A stretch of DNA of 64,000 nucleotides from the NCBI GenBank assembly GCA_963741985.1, contig CAVUKD010000002.1:1-64000 (forward strand). Direction: 5' to 3'. A program made the position numbers and the translations under genes. The stretch's first letter is position 1; each line of letters opens with the position of its first letter. This document shows, piece after piece, positions 44,564 through 53,369 of the stretch. The notes beneath the pieces were generated by a model. The model saw only the letters and a program-made list of their open reading frames with translations, made no database searches and was not told where the DNA came from. The stretch comes from Cryomorpha sp963741985 (GTDB lineage Bacteria > Bacteroidota > Bacteroidia > Flavobacteriales_D > Cryomorphaceae).

Positions 44564-45159
44564 ATACCGAAATCATTAAAACGAGTATCTCAAAATCAAT
44601 AGATTACCCAACGTATTCGGCTATCGTAAATGCTTTTGCGAAAGCGAATAAAACATCTGGGCTTGAACAAACTCAAAATTACATTGATTACACCAAGCTC
44701 AATGCAAGTCGAATGCGAAGGATTGAGAAATCAGTCCAGTTTTCTGACAAAGAGCTTGAGCCATTCAAAAATGTTCTTGAAAAGCAAACCTGGCTGGTAA
44801 TCTCTGAGACTTGGTGTGGGGACAGTGCACAGATTATTCCAATTTTGAACAAAATTTCGAAATGCAGTTCAAACATCGATTTGAGACTCGTTTTTCGGGA
44901 TGGAAATCTGGAATTGATGGACTTGTTTTTGACCAATAATAGCCGCTCAATTCCGAAGTTAATCCTGCTGAATAAAGATTTTGAAGTACTAACCACTTGG
45001 GGGCCAAGACCACAAAAAGCCGCGGAAATGGTAGCCCATTACAAGCTGAAGCATGGAACAATTGATGCAGAATTCAAAACCGAATTACAGCGTTGGTACA
45101 ATTACGATAAAGGGAATGAGATTTTGAATGATTTGGGCACAATGTTCGTTCACGCATGA
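44560..45159 (+). CDS. Thioredoxin-family protein (WCGDS active site)
   Basis: A 199-residue cytoplasmic protein with a thioredoxin fold at about 70-165. The active-site-like segment is WLVISETWCGDSAQ, with Cys86 and Ser89 in place of the second cysteine, and the cis-Pro region is SIPKLILLNKDFE. The N-terminal 60 residues are helical. With one cysteine it cannot act as a classical disulfide oxidoreductase. It resembles the monothiol thioredoxin family proteins annotated in Bacteroidota and Bacillota, whose role is unclear. The promoter carries a Crp/Fnr-like site. Confidence 0.8.
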   Translation: MNTEIIKTSISKSIDYPTYSAIVNAFAKANKTSGLEQTQNYIDYTKLNASRMRRIEKSVQFSDKELEPFKNVLEKQTWLVISETWCGDSAQIIPILNKISKCSSNIDLRLVFRDGNLELMDLFLTNNSRSIPKLILLNKDFEVLTTWGPRPQKAAEMVAHYKLKHGTIDAEFKTELQRWYNYDKGNEILNDLGTMFVHA

Positions 45160-45297
45160 AAAAAATTTCACGCAACGGTCGCAAGAGAAATGTGCAAAGC
45201 TGGATGCATAGGAACTCTTTTCGGCAGAAAATCTTAGACCAATTTGTTACTTGCATCGCTGGTTGAGAACGCTTTGCCCAGGTACGATTAAATCCCA

Positions 45298-47181
45298 CTA
45301 AACAACAAATACGGGAATTCCCACCTTGTGTCGCACACTATTCACAGTGGTACCGAAAATCAAATCTTTAACCCCCTTATGCCCGTGGCTTCCAAGAATC
45401 AGCAGATCGAAATTGCCCTTTTTGACAATCTCCGGAATCGCCTTTTTCGGAGAACCGAAGCCCAACTCAAACATTACTGAATAGCCTTGTTTTTCCAATC
45501 CCACCTGATAGGTTTCTAAAGATTTTTTATCACTCTCGGTCTCAAAATCATCAATCGAACTGCCATACATCAGCGCGCCGGGAGTTTCAACAATATGGAT
45601 GAGGGTGTAAATCGCTTTCTTCCCGCCGAGTTTCAACGCGTTTGAAATCCCTTTGAGATCAGCCGATGAAAAGTCCACTGCAATTGCAATATGCCGATAA
45701 TCTGGCTCTTGAGGAAATATATCCAATTGGATCGGAGCGTTGTGAGGAATCAGTCGCTGTTTAGTCAACTGCCGCCGCTTAAGCAATGGTTTTATAACAA
45801 TATACCCCAGAAGGACTGCAGATCCTGTGACAACCGGCACAACAAAAATCCAGATCAGAAGAGGATTTTCAGAAGTTTTTAGCCATCCTGACACTTCATC
45901 ATACACCAGTTTTGCATTCAATGCAACAATAATAACGGTGATGAGCCAGGAGGCAATTTTCATCGGCAGTTTTATGTTAAAACCACCCATTTTGTTCTTA
46001 TCGCTTACAAAGTGAATAAGCGGAACAATCGCAAATCCGAGTTGCAAACTCAATACGACCTGACTCAAAACGAGCAATTGGCCGGTGGCTCTTGGGCCAA
46101 AATAAATGATTGTGAGAAAGGCCGGAATGATGGCAATCAGACGGGTAATCAGGCGTCGCGCCCACGGCTGAATTCGCAAATTAAGGTAGCCCTCCATTAC
46201 GATTTGACCTGCAAGAGTTCCTGTGAGAGTGGAGCTTTGACCGGCAGCAATCAAAGCCAAAGCGAAAAGAATCGGTGCCCACTTAGTTCCGAGTAAAGGT
46301 TGTAAAAGCTCGTGTGCGTCTTGAATTTCGGCGACTTCGTACATTCCATTTTTGTAAAAGACGGCCGCCGCCAAAATGAGGATGGCCGCATTGACGAAAA
46401 AAGCGAAATTTAATGCAACGGCCGAGTCAATAAAATTGAAGCGAAGTGCCTGTTTGATGCCTCTTTTGGAACGCGAAAAAGTGCGTGACTGCACCAACGA
46501 TGAATGCAAATACAAGTTATGCGGCATAACAGTGGCGCCAATAATTCCAATAGCTATATAAAGCGCGCCTTCGCCCGGAAGAGACGGAATCAGTCCCGTA
46601 AGCACGTCGCCCACGTCAGGAGCGGCGAAGAACATTTCCGCAAGGAATGAAAGCCCAATTACGAGGATCAACCCGATGATAAAAGCTTCCATTTTACGCA
46701 TTCCCTTATTGAGCAAAAAGAGAAGCAGAAAACTATCGAGAACGGTAATGCTTACTCCCCAAATCATGGGAAGGCCAAAAAGCAGATTCAGCCCGATCGC
46801 CATACCGATTACTTCCGCCAAATCGCAAGCAGCAATGGCAATTTCAGCGAAAATCCAAAGGATATAATTTACGAAAGGTGGATAGGTTTCTCGAGAAGCT
46901 TGTGCCAAATCACGTCCACGTACCACGCCGAGGCGGGCACTGAGGCTTTGCAGCAAAAGCGCCATAATATTCGACATGAGCAGAACCCACAATAGGGCGT
47001 ATCCAAACTGACTACCTCCTGCGAGATCTGTCGCCCAGTTCCCCGGATCCATATAGCCCACACTCACCAAATACGCAGGCCCAAGAAAGGCTAAAATTTT
47101 TCTCCATCCGGTCTTTTTCCCGGAAGTATTTACCGTTCCATGGACTTCCTCCAAGGATTTATGATTTTCGGAAAGTTTCAT
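45298..47181 (-). CDS. mntH: Nramp-family divalent metal (Mn/Fe) transporter fused to a universal stress protein domain
   Basis: A 627-residue fusion. Residues about 25-470 are an Nramp transporter of about 11 or 12 helices. The metal-binding motif of helix 1 is DPGN (45-48), and the helix 6 motif MPH lies in ATVMPHNLYLHSSL; GQSSTLTGTLAGQ and related family segments are present. Residues about 485-627 form a UspA domain (HIAIAVDFSSADLKGISNAL, and the ATP-binding-type LLILGSHGHKGVKDLIFGTTVNSVRH). The usual bacterial MntH is about 410-440 residues, so the extra domain is notable. It overlaps the DtxR-family regulator gene by 4 bp and is surely co-regulated with it. It imports Mn(II) or Fe(II) using the proton gradient. 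Confidence 0.93.
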   Translation of the reverse strand: MKLSENHKSLEEVHGTVNTSGKKTGWRKILAFLGPAYLVSVGYMDPGNWATDLAGGSQFGYALLWVLLMSNIMALLLQSLSARLGVVRGRDLAQASRETYPPFVNYILWIFAEIAIAACDLAEVIGMAIGLNLLFGLPMIWGVSITVLDSFLLLFLLNKGMRKMEAFIIGLILVIGLSFLAEMFFAAPDVGDVLTGLIPSLPGEGALYIAIGIIGATVMPHNLYLHSSLVQSRTFSRSKRGIKQALRFNFIDSAVALNFAFFVNAAILILAAAVFYKNGMYEVAEIQDAHELLQPLLGTKWAPILFALALIAAGQSSTLTGTLAGQIVMEGYLNLRIQPWARRLITRLIAIIPAFLTIIYFGPRATGQLLVLSQVVLSLQLGFAIVPLIHFVSDKNKMGGFNIKLPMKIASWLITVIIVALNAKLVYDEVSGWLKTSENPLLIWIFVVPVVTGSAVLLGYIVIKPLLKRRQLTKQRLIPHNAPIQLDIFPQEPDYRHIAIAVDFSSADLKGISNALKLGGKKAIYTLIHIVETPGALMYGSSIDDFETESDKKSLETYQVGLEKQGYSVMFELGFGSPKKAIPEIVKKGNFDLLILGSHGHKGVKDLIFGTTVNSVRHKVGIPVFVV

Positions 47182-47840
47182 TTCTTAGCTTTCGGTCTGA
47201 GATAAATATTGGAAGCTGTCTTGTTAGAAACCACGACGGTTTTGTTATGCACTACGATTTCTACTGATTGGTCGAACGACTCACGATGAATAATTTGAAT
47301 CAAGTCTCCCAAAGCGATAGATTGTTTGTCGAGGTATTGTAAAAATTCGGGAGAGGAGTCTTTGACGCCTACAAAAACACCAGCAGCACCCTCAACACAT
47401 TCCGAAATTAAATATTTTTGTATGGTTGTAAATTTCCCTTCTTTGTCAGGAATGCTGTCGCCATGCGGATCTACCTTTGGAAAACCCAAAAATTGATCGA
47501 GCCTGTCAATGAGTTTTTGCGATTGGATATGCTCCAGTTCTTCGGCAATAGCGTGTACCTCATCCCATGAAAAATTAAGCTTGTCGACCAAAAAACATTC
47601 CCAAAGCCGATGACGGCGAATTACCAAAACCGCGTGCTTACGGCCGGCTTCCAGAAGGGTAACCCCGCGATACGGCTTGTACGAAAGCAAGTTTTTATCC
47701 GCTAAGCGCTGCACCATATCTGTAACCGAAGATGCCTTGGTATCCAAAAATTCAGCAATGGCACTCGTCGAAACTCCTGTGGAATAAGTCTTTTCGAGGT
47801 GGTAAATGGATTTTAAGTAATTTTCTTCAGAGAGTGTCAT
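47178..47840 (-). CDS. mntR: DtxR/MntR-family metal-dependent regulator
   Basis: A 220-residue repressor. The N-terminal winged helix (about 1-65; TLSEENYLKSIYHLEK, VSTSAIAEFLDTKASSVTDMVQRL) is followed by the dimerisation/metal-binding domain (about 70-140; RRHRLWECFLVDKL, WDEVHAIAEELEHIQSQKL, VDPHGDSIP, with His and Glu ligands). The C-terminus (about 150-220) is an FeoA/SH3-like domain. ATG 47840 is preferred to the TTG one codon earlier. A near-perfect dyad TTAGACATGCCTAA lies just upstream, and mntH is downstream and overlapping, which is the expected autoregulated metal-uptake unit. Confidence 0.93.
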   Translation of the reverse strand: MTLSEENYLKSIYHLEKTYSTGVSTSAIAEFLDTKASSVTDMVQRLADKNLLSYKPYRGVTLLEAGRKHAVLVIRRHRLWECFLVDKLNFSWDEVHAIAEELEHIQSQKLIDRLDQFLGFPKVDPHGDSIPDKEGKFTTIQKYLISECVEGAAGVFVGVKDSSPEFLQYLDKQSIALGDLIQIIHRESFDQSVEIVVHNKTVVVSNKTASNIYLRPKAKK

Positions 47841-47858
47841 CAAATATTTTCAAAGGCA

Positions 47859-47907
47859 CAAAGATATATATTTTTATTCTTATAATAATATTTTTAGACA
47901 TGCCTAA
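47859..47907 (-). promoter_or_regulatory. mntR promoter and metal-regulator operator
   Basis: On the minus strand, -7 element TATCTTTG (47866 down to 47859) is preceded by the dyad TTAGACATGCCTAA (47894-47907), which is symmetric except for one A-C pair. It resembles known DtxR/MntR boxes of the form TTAGGCATGCCTAA. Binding by the neighbouring regulator is predicted. Confidence 0.65.
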
Positions 47908-47923
47908 TTATAAATTAAGTAGA

Positions 47924-48197
47924 AGGGTTATCCATTTAGATATCGGAATTCGATATTATCTCAAAAGCAAAAAAAAACCAGTCACTTCTTTCGTCGGATA
48001 TCCGGATCAAATACTACCCGGTCTCAGTATTTAATGAATAATTTTTCGTTCTGAAGTCATATTGGAATATTTTCAAACCTATTGGGTATGAGACTCGGCA
48101 AGATGTTGGTAAAAAAGTCCCTCGCGAGACGCGGAGCGACGGTACCCATTGGGATATAGACAAATTTGAAAATTTTGCAACTTAAATGGATAGCCCT
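47924..48197. mobile_element. MITE-like element with 15-bp terminal inverted repeats
   Basis: AGGGTTATCCATTTA (47924-47938) and TAAATGGATAGCCCT (48183-48197) are inverted copies with one mismatch, enclosing 274 bp. Inside is a second, inner inverted repeat (TTTTCAAA...ATTGGGTA against TACCCAT...TTTGAAAA). No reading frame of substance is inside. AAGTA-like sequences flank both ends but the target duplication is not clean. A non-autonomous mobile element is one explanation, a large hairpin another. Confidence 0.45.
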
Positions 48198-48267
48198 ATA
48201 AAGTAATTTTTAAAATCTAAAAAGAAACTCATCTTCAAATGATCAAATAAATATTTACTCATATGTT

Positions 48268-48298
48268 TTAATCATATGATTAATTTTTCTTACATTTG
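48268..48298 (+). promoter_or_regulatory. TetR-type operator and -7 element
   Basis: TTAATCATATGATTAA (48268-48283) is a perfect 16-bp palindrome ending 7 bp before TACATTTG (48291-48298). An additional CATATG lies 11 bp upstream. The position over the promoter of the TetR-family gene suggests autorepression. Confidence 0.65.
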
Positions 48299-48316
48299 CA
48301 AAGTCAAAAATAACGT

Positions 48317-48946
48317 ATGGCAAAGAAAGAACGGAACGATTCGGCAGAAGAGAAAATAAAAATCGCAGCGCGAAAACTCTTTATTAAAAAGGGTTTTGCT
48401 GCGACGCGCACCCGTGAGATCGCCGATGAGGCTGGAATAAATCTCGCCCTTCTCAATTACTACTTTCGCGGTAAGCAAAACCTCTTTAATATCATTATGG
48501 AGGAAACAATGTTGGGTTTTCTCGGTGTGGTGTCAACGCATTTTCACAATCCGGATACCACGCTGGAAGAAAAAATGCAGCAAGTCAGCAATGCCTATAT
48601 AGAATTTTTACTCGAACGACCAGATCTGCCGATTTTTATTCTGAGTGAATTGCGTAATCAGAAAAAAGAGTTTTTTGCAAAAGTGGCAGGTAAGCTAAAT
48701 TTGCAAAAGTCGGTGTTTTTCCAACAGATAAAAGCTAGTTATGGCAATTCAGAAAAGAGTATGAAATTAGAAAATCATGTTCTCATGAATCTGATTAGCA
48801 TGATTATGTTTCCGATTTTGGGAGCGCCTGTGGTTAAGTTGATGCTTGGGATGGATGATGCGGAATACACTTCACAGATTAAAAAGCGAGAGGAGTTGAT
48901 TCCGAAATGGATTGGGAATATGTTTTTAACGGATGAAAAATCATAG
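48317..48946 (+). CDS. TetR/AcrR-family regulator
   Basis: A 209-residue regulator. The N-terminal TetR helix-turn-helix (about 10-56; KIAARKLFIKKGFAATRTREIADEAGINLALLNYYFRGKQNL) is clear; the ligand-binding C-terminal domain is diverse, as usual. It is the first gene of an efflux operon: the TolC-like gene begins 3 bp after its stop. A perfect palindrome precedes its promoter. It probably represses the operon until an inhibitor or other ligand binds. Confidence 0.92.
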   Translation: MAKKERNDSAEEKIKIAARKLFIKKGFAATRTREIADEAGINLALLNYYFRGKQNLFNIIMEETMLGFLGVVSTHFHNPDTTLEEKMQQVSNAYIEFLLERPDLPIFILSELRNQKKEFFAKVAGKLNLQKSVFFQQIKASYGNSEKSMKLENHVLMNLISMIMFPILGAPVVKLMLGMDDAEYTSQIKKREELIPKWIGNMFLTDEKS

Positions 48947-48949
48947 AAC

Positions 48950-50323
48950 ATGAACAGTTTTTCTTTCTTTTACGATCGACCAACGGGAGCCCATACGGGA
49001 AAGACGCAAAGGTATAGCGCAGAGGTCCCAAAGGAGTTTTCATCCAATTTGGGCATTCTATCATTTGGGGTTGTCTTCTTGATATCGGTATTTTCAAATT
49101 TTAATCTTTCGGCGCAAGGAACTTCTCCACTTACCTTAGACTCATGTTACGCGAAAGCGGAGCGGAATTTTCCGCTTACCGCAAATCGCAAATTGCTCGA
49201 GAGCAGCCGCGAATTTACCGTTTCCAACGCATCAAAAGGTTACTTGCCACAGATTTCTATCAAAGGGCAGGCGAGCTACCAATCGGATGTACCTGGTCTC
49301 CCTGACTCACCTTCGGGTGCGCTTTTTCCTACAATCCCGAAAGCCCAATACAATATGCACGGTGAACTCTACCAACCGCTAACCGACATATATACCGTAT
49401 CTCAAAAGAAACAATCTGCCGAAGTTCAGTCGCTAATAGCTCAAAAAAATCTTGAAGTGGATTTATATAGCCTCAAAGGAAGAATCGACCAAATATTCTT
49501 TGGAATCATGCTTCTCGACGAGCAAATTCGGTTGAGTAAAATACTGCAAGCAAAAATTCAATCGGCTTTGAGTACAACCCAAAAGGCTGTGGATAACGGT
49601 ATGCGACTCCAAAGTGACGGTTCGGAACTGGAAGCCGAACTTCTCAGCGCAAAGCAACACGAAACCGAACTCAAATCGGCGCGGCAAGGATTTGCAGATA
49701 TGCTTTCGCAATTTATCGGAGAACCTTTGACGGACGATACGGAAATGGCCGCTCCGGAAAATATCGAACCTTCGCTGGAAATCAAGCGTCCGGAACTTTC
49801 GGTTTTCGACGCTAAGGAAAAGAACGTGTTCATTCAAAACAATCTCACAGAAGCGCAGAACTTGCCAAAAGTCGGAATCTTTTTTCAAGGCGGATATGCG
49901 AGTCCGCCGCCGGTTAATTTCCTTATGCCGGATTGGGATTGGTACTACATCGGCGGGTTGCGGCTAAGCTGGTCGATTAGCGGATATTACACCCAGCACA
50001 AGGAGAAATCACTTTTGCAAATCCAGCATAACACCATCGAAAATCAGCGTGAAACTTTTATATTCAATACCAACCTTAGCATGAAACGCGAAACGGCAGA
50101 AATAGCGAAGTACAGAGAACTCATACTAAGCGACGGCGAAATAATCGACTTGCGTGAAAAGGTGACTAAAACCGCCGATTCTCAATTACAAAATGGCGCG
50201 ATAACGGTCAATGAATTTATCCAAAAAGCCAATGCGGCAGATCAGGCAAGGCAGAACAGGATACTGCACCGTGTACAATTACTAGAAGCCGAATACGCTC
50301 ATAAAAACACCACCGGAAATTGA
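48950..50323 (+). CDS. TolC-family outer membrane efflux protein
   Basis: A TolC-type channel protein of up to 457 residues. A hydrophobic signal-like segment (about 36-56, LSFGVVFLISVFSNFNLSAQ) precedes the usual start of the mature domain (SPLTLDSCYAKAERNFPLTANRK). Two outer-membrane-efflux repeats with long amphipathic helices follow (QKKQSAEVQSLIAQKNLEVD, AELLSAKQHETELKSARQGF, GAITVNEFIQKANAADQARQ). The first 35 residues read through a dispersed CTTTGCG-type repeat (48998-49034) and do not look like a signal peptide, so the true start may be a later codon. It forms the outer part of the tripartite pump with the next five genes. Confidence 0.88.
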   Translation: MNSFSFFYDRPTGAHTGKTQRYSAEVPKEFSSNLGILSFGVVFLISVFSNFNLSAQGTSPLTLDSCYAKAERNFPLTANRKLLESSREFTVSNASKGYLPQISIKGQASYQSDVPGLPDSPSGALFPTIPKAQYNMHGELYQPLTDIYTVSQKKQSAEVQSLIAQKNLEVDLYSLKGRIDQIFFGIMLLDEQIRLSKILQAKIQSALSTTQKAVDNGMRLQSDGSELEAELLSAKQHETELKSARQGFADMLSQFIGEPLTDDTEMAAPENIEPSLEIKRPELSVFDAKEKNVFIQNNLTEAQNLPKVGIFFQGGYASPPPVNFLMPDWDWYYIGGLRLSWSISGYYTQHKEKSLLQIQHNTIENQRETFIFNTNLSMKRETAEIAKYRELILSDGEIIDLREKVTKTADSQLQNGAITVNEFIQKANAADQARQNRILHRVQLLEAEYAHKNTTGN

Positions 50324-50333
50324 TTTTAACACT

Positions 50334-51227
50334 ATGAAAAACCATCACTTCATTCTCATCATCAGCTCGCTACTACTCGTGGCGTGCAACAAGTCCGAAA
50401 CGGATTACGATGCTTCAGGAACTTTCGAAGCTACCGAAACACTCATTTCCGCGGAAGCGAACGGAAGGCTAATGTCATTTACTGTCGAAGAAGGTCAAAC
50501 GCTTAATTCAGGACAATACGTAGGCTATATCGACAGCACCCAGCTCTTTTTGCAGAAGCGACAACTACTCGCTCAGGTTACAGCCACCGAGAGTCAAAAA
50601 CCGGATATTAGCGCACAGTTGGCTGCACTGAAAGCCCAGTTGGCTGTCGCAAAAAAAGATCAAATACGCATTCAGAATATGGCGGATCAGAAAGCTGCTA
50701 CTCAGCAGGCCCTCGACAATGCCAACTCCAGAGTTGAAACACTCGAAAAGCAAATTAATGCACAGCGATCGAGCTTAGAAATTACCACAGGTAGTATTTC
50801 GAGTCAAACTGCTCCGATTGAGGCTCAGGTGGATCAGATCGAAGATAAAATCAAAAAATGCCGATTGGTAAATCCAATAAACGGAACCATTTTGGCGAAG
50901 TATGCTGAGCCCAATGAAGTTGTAAATCTGGGCAAACCGCTATACCGCATCGCCGATCTAAACGAGATATATCTTAAGGCGTATATCACAGCTTCCCAAC
51001 TCGACACCTTGAAGCTAAATCAGAAAGTTACAGTGCTGACAGATGATGGAAACGACGGCTATAAAAAGTATGACGGAACACTTTATTGGATTAGCGACAA
51101 GGCGGAGTTTACACCAAAAACGATCCAGACAAAAGAGGAACGGGCGAATAAAGTTTATGCAGCGAAAATTCGCGTAGTGAATGACGGATTTTTAAAAATC
51201 GGAATGTATGGGGAGGTGCAGTTTTAA
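50334..51227 (+). CDS. HlyD-family periplasmic adaptor
   Basis: A 297-residue adaptor with a lipoprotein-type N-terminus (LIISSLLLVACNKSE, Cys about 18). A lipoyl-like half (ISAEANGRLMSFTVEEGQTL) is followed by a coiled-coil hairpin (about 78-160, KAQLAVAKKDQIRIQNMADQ) and the second lipoyl half (NPINGTILAKYAEPNEVVNLGKPLYRIADL). The beta-barrel domain comes last. It links the TolC-family protein encoded upstream to the ABC permeases encoded downstream. The gene begins 10 bp after the TolC stop. Confidence 0.92.
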   Translation: MKNHHFILIISSLLLVACNKSETDYDASGTFEATETLISAEANGRLMSFTVEEGQTLNSGQYVGYIDSTQLFLQKRQLLAQVTATESQKPDISAQLAALKAQLAVAKKDQIRIQNMADQKAATQQALDNANSRVETLEKQINAQRSSLEITTGSISSQTAPIEAQVDQIEDKIKKCRLVNPINGTILAKYAEPNEVVNLGKPLYRIADLNEIYLKAYITASQLDTLKLNQKVTVLTDDGNDGYKKYDGTLYWISDKAEFTPKTIQTKEERANKVYAAKIRVVNDGFLKIGMYGEVQF

Positions 51228-51329
51228 AACGTCGCGATTCTCTGGTCTAGAGTCGCGAGCGGGCCAATCTACCGTCCAAAAATTAAAAGCCACAACGATC
51301 CCTACACATCGGGAAATAACTCAAAACTA

Positions 51330-52265
51330 ATGCAAGATATCACTCTCGAAAATATCACCAAAACATACGACAAAAAAAACGTCGTTGCCGTGGATGATGT
51401 GAGCCTCTCTATCAATCAGGGAGAGCTTTTCGGCTTGATTGGTCCCGACGGTGCGGGGAAAACGAGCATATTCCGAATTCTGACCACCCTCCTCCTCCCC
51501 GATAGCGGTCATGCATCAGTCAGCGGCCACGACGTAGTAAAAGAATACAAGAAAATACGAAGCAAGGTGGGATATATGCCCGGAAAATTTTCACTGTATC
51601 AAGACCTGACCGTAGAGCAGAATCTCCAGTTTTTCGCGAGTATTTTTAGGACGACAATTGCAGAAAACTACCACCTCATTGAGGACATTTACAAACAACT
51701 TGAACCCTTTAAAAACCGCAAAGCCGGTGATCTTTCCGGGGGAATGAAACAAAAGCTCGCGCTTTGTTGCGCACTGATTCACAAACCGTCAGTTCTCTTT
51801 CTCGACGAGCCCACAACCGGTGTGGATGCCGTATCGCGAAAGGAATTTTGGGAAATGCTCAAGCGGTTGAAAGAACAGGAAATAACCATTCTCGTGTCTA
51901 CGCCCTACATGGACGAAGCTGCGCTCTGTGATCGAATTGCCCTCATGCAAGGCGGAAAAATATTATCGACAAATACACCTCAGCAAGTTTCGGAGTCCTA
52001 TGAAGGGAAACTATTTGCCGTAAAGACGGACAGCGAGAACGGAGCGAAATCAAAATACAGTCTGATCCGGGACTTGGAGGAGTTTCCCGACACCAAAAAT
52101 TGCTACGCTTTCGGCGAATTTATTCACCTGCGCTTTAAAGACGCCCTTTCTGATTCTACTGAAAATCTGTCCAATTACCTAAGAAAAGCGGGGCATAAAA
52201 AAATTGTGATTAAGAAAATAAAACCGGGGATCGAAGATCGCTTTATTCAACTATTAAAAAACTGA
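51330..52265 (+). CDS. ABC transporter ATP-binding protein (efflux, first)
   Basis: A 311-residue DrrA/YbhF-type ATPase with Walker A GPDGAGKTSI near 39, signature LSGGMKQKLALC near 136, Walker B SVLFLDEPTTGVDA near 155 and H-loop replaced by STPYMDEA (the position normally held by His is Pro-Tyr in this half). An extra C-terminal domain follows from about 230. In the YbhF-type pump this and the next gene are fused in one chain; here they are split, 3 bp apart. Confidence 0.92.
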   Translation: MQDITLENITKTYDKKNVVAVDDVSLSINQGELFGLIGPDGAGKTSIFRILTTLLLPDSGHASVSGHDVVKEYKKIRSKVGYMPGKFSLYQDLTVEQNLQFFASIFRTTIAENYHLIEDIYKQLEPFKNRKAGDLSGGMKQKLALCCALIHKPSVLFLDEPTTGVDAVSRKEFWEMLKRLKEQEITILVSTPYMDEAALCDRIALMQGGKILSTNTPQQVSESYEGKLFAVKTDSENGAKSKYSLIRDLEEFPDTKNCYAFGEFIHLRFKDALSDSTENLSNYLRKAGHKKIVIKKIKPGIEDRFIQLLKN

Positions 52266-52268
52266 TTC

Positions 52269-53006
52269 ATGGCCGAATACGCAATAGAAACGGAGGATTT
52301 GACCAAGACATTTGGAAGTTTTACTGCCGTAAAAAAAATTTCGATGCAGGTGAAGCAAGGTGAAGTTTTTGGTTTTCTCGGTGCCAACGGAGCCGGTAAA
52401 ACCACAGCTATGCGGATGCTTTGCGGGCTATCTATTCCGAGCTCTGGTGTGGCCACTGTTTCGGGATTTGACGTGTATCGCCAACGCGAAGAAATTAAAC
52501 GGAACATCGGCTATATGAGTCAGAAATTTTCACTTTACGAAGACCTCACAGTTCAGGAAAATATTCGGCTCTACGCAGGCATATATGGATTGACTGATAA
52601 GGAAATTAAAGATAAATCGAAGGCATTACTCGAAAGGCTGAATCTGAAGAATGAGGCAAAGAAGCGGGTGAGTGAACTACCCCTTGGATGGCGCCAGAAA
52701 CTCGCTTTTTCGGTAGCGATCATCCACGATCCAAAAATCGTATTTCTCGATGAGCCGACCGGTGGAGTTGATCCTGTAACGCGTCGCCAATTTTGGAATC
52801 TGATGTATGAGACCGCCAACCGCGGGGTAACCATTTTTGTAACAACGCATTATATGGACGAAGCCGAATACTGCAACCGGATTTCGATTATGGTCGATGG
52901 GGAAATCAAGGCGCTGGATACTCCCGAAGCCCTGAAGAAAACGTATGAATCAAAATCTATGGATGAGGTTTTTTTGAAACTGGCACGAAGTGCAAAAAGG
53001 GAATGA
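52269..53006 (+). CDS. ABC transporter ATP-binding protein (efflux, second)
   Basis: A 245-residue ATPase with Walker A GANGAGKTTAM near 40, Walker B IVFLDEPTGGVDP near 157 and switch His in VTTHYMDEAEYC. The signature is the degenerate LPLGWRQKLAFS in place of LSGGQ, as in the C-terminal half of YbhF-like proteins. It pairs with the preceding ATPase, so one composite site has a normal LSGG signature and the other a degenerate one. Confidence 0.92.
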   Translation: MAEYAIETEDLTKTFGSFTAVKKISMQVKQGEVFGFLGANGAGKTTAMRMLCGLSIPSSGVATVSGFDVYRQREEIKRNIGYMSQKFSLYEDLTVQENIRLYAGIYGLTDKEIKDKSKALLERLNLKNEAKKRVSELPLGWRQKLAFSVAIIHDPKIVFLDEPTGGVDPVTRRQFWNLMYETANRGVTIFVTTHYMDEAEYCNRISIMVDGEIKALDTPEALKKTYESKSMDEVFLKLARSAKRE

Positions 53007-53369
53007 TTTTTTAGCTACAAGCCTTAAGCTCATAAGCTGCAAGCTGCAAGGCGAATATAAACGAGAATTAAAGAAACGATTGATAATGAATTATTACAAC
53101 AAGTTAAAGACATCTCGATACAATATTAAAAATAAGAATCTCTAACTCGCTTCGCTCGAAGAACTTCTAATTTTTAAAATCACTCGATGTGACATGTTTT
53201 ATAGACTACTAACAGAATGATAAATTATCAAACATTTTCGAAAATTTCCAGGTGTCACGAAATCTCTTTGCGGCCTTTGCGTAGAACCTTTGCGCCCTTT
53301 GCGGTTAAAGAGAAACAACCTCAAAAAACGAAAATAAACTCCTAAAACGGAGACAAACAAAAAACTAAA
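53007..53369. other. Intergenic region with hairpin and dispersed repeat inside the efflux cluster
   Basis: The gap between the ATPase and permease genes holds two structures. The first is an inverted repeat TTAAAAATAAGAA / TTCTAATTTTTAA (53126-53138 and 53165-53177) enclosing CTCGCTTCGCTCG. The second is a copy of the dispersed CTTTGCG element (53265-53318: CTTTGCGG, CTTTGCGT, CTTTGCGC and CTTTGCGGTTAAAG in a row). No gene is visible. Either may interrupt or attenuate transcription into the permease genes. Confidence 0.55.
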
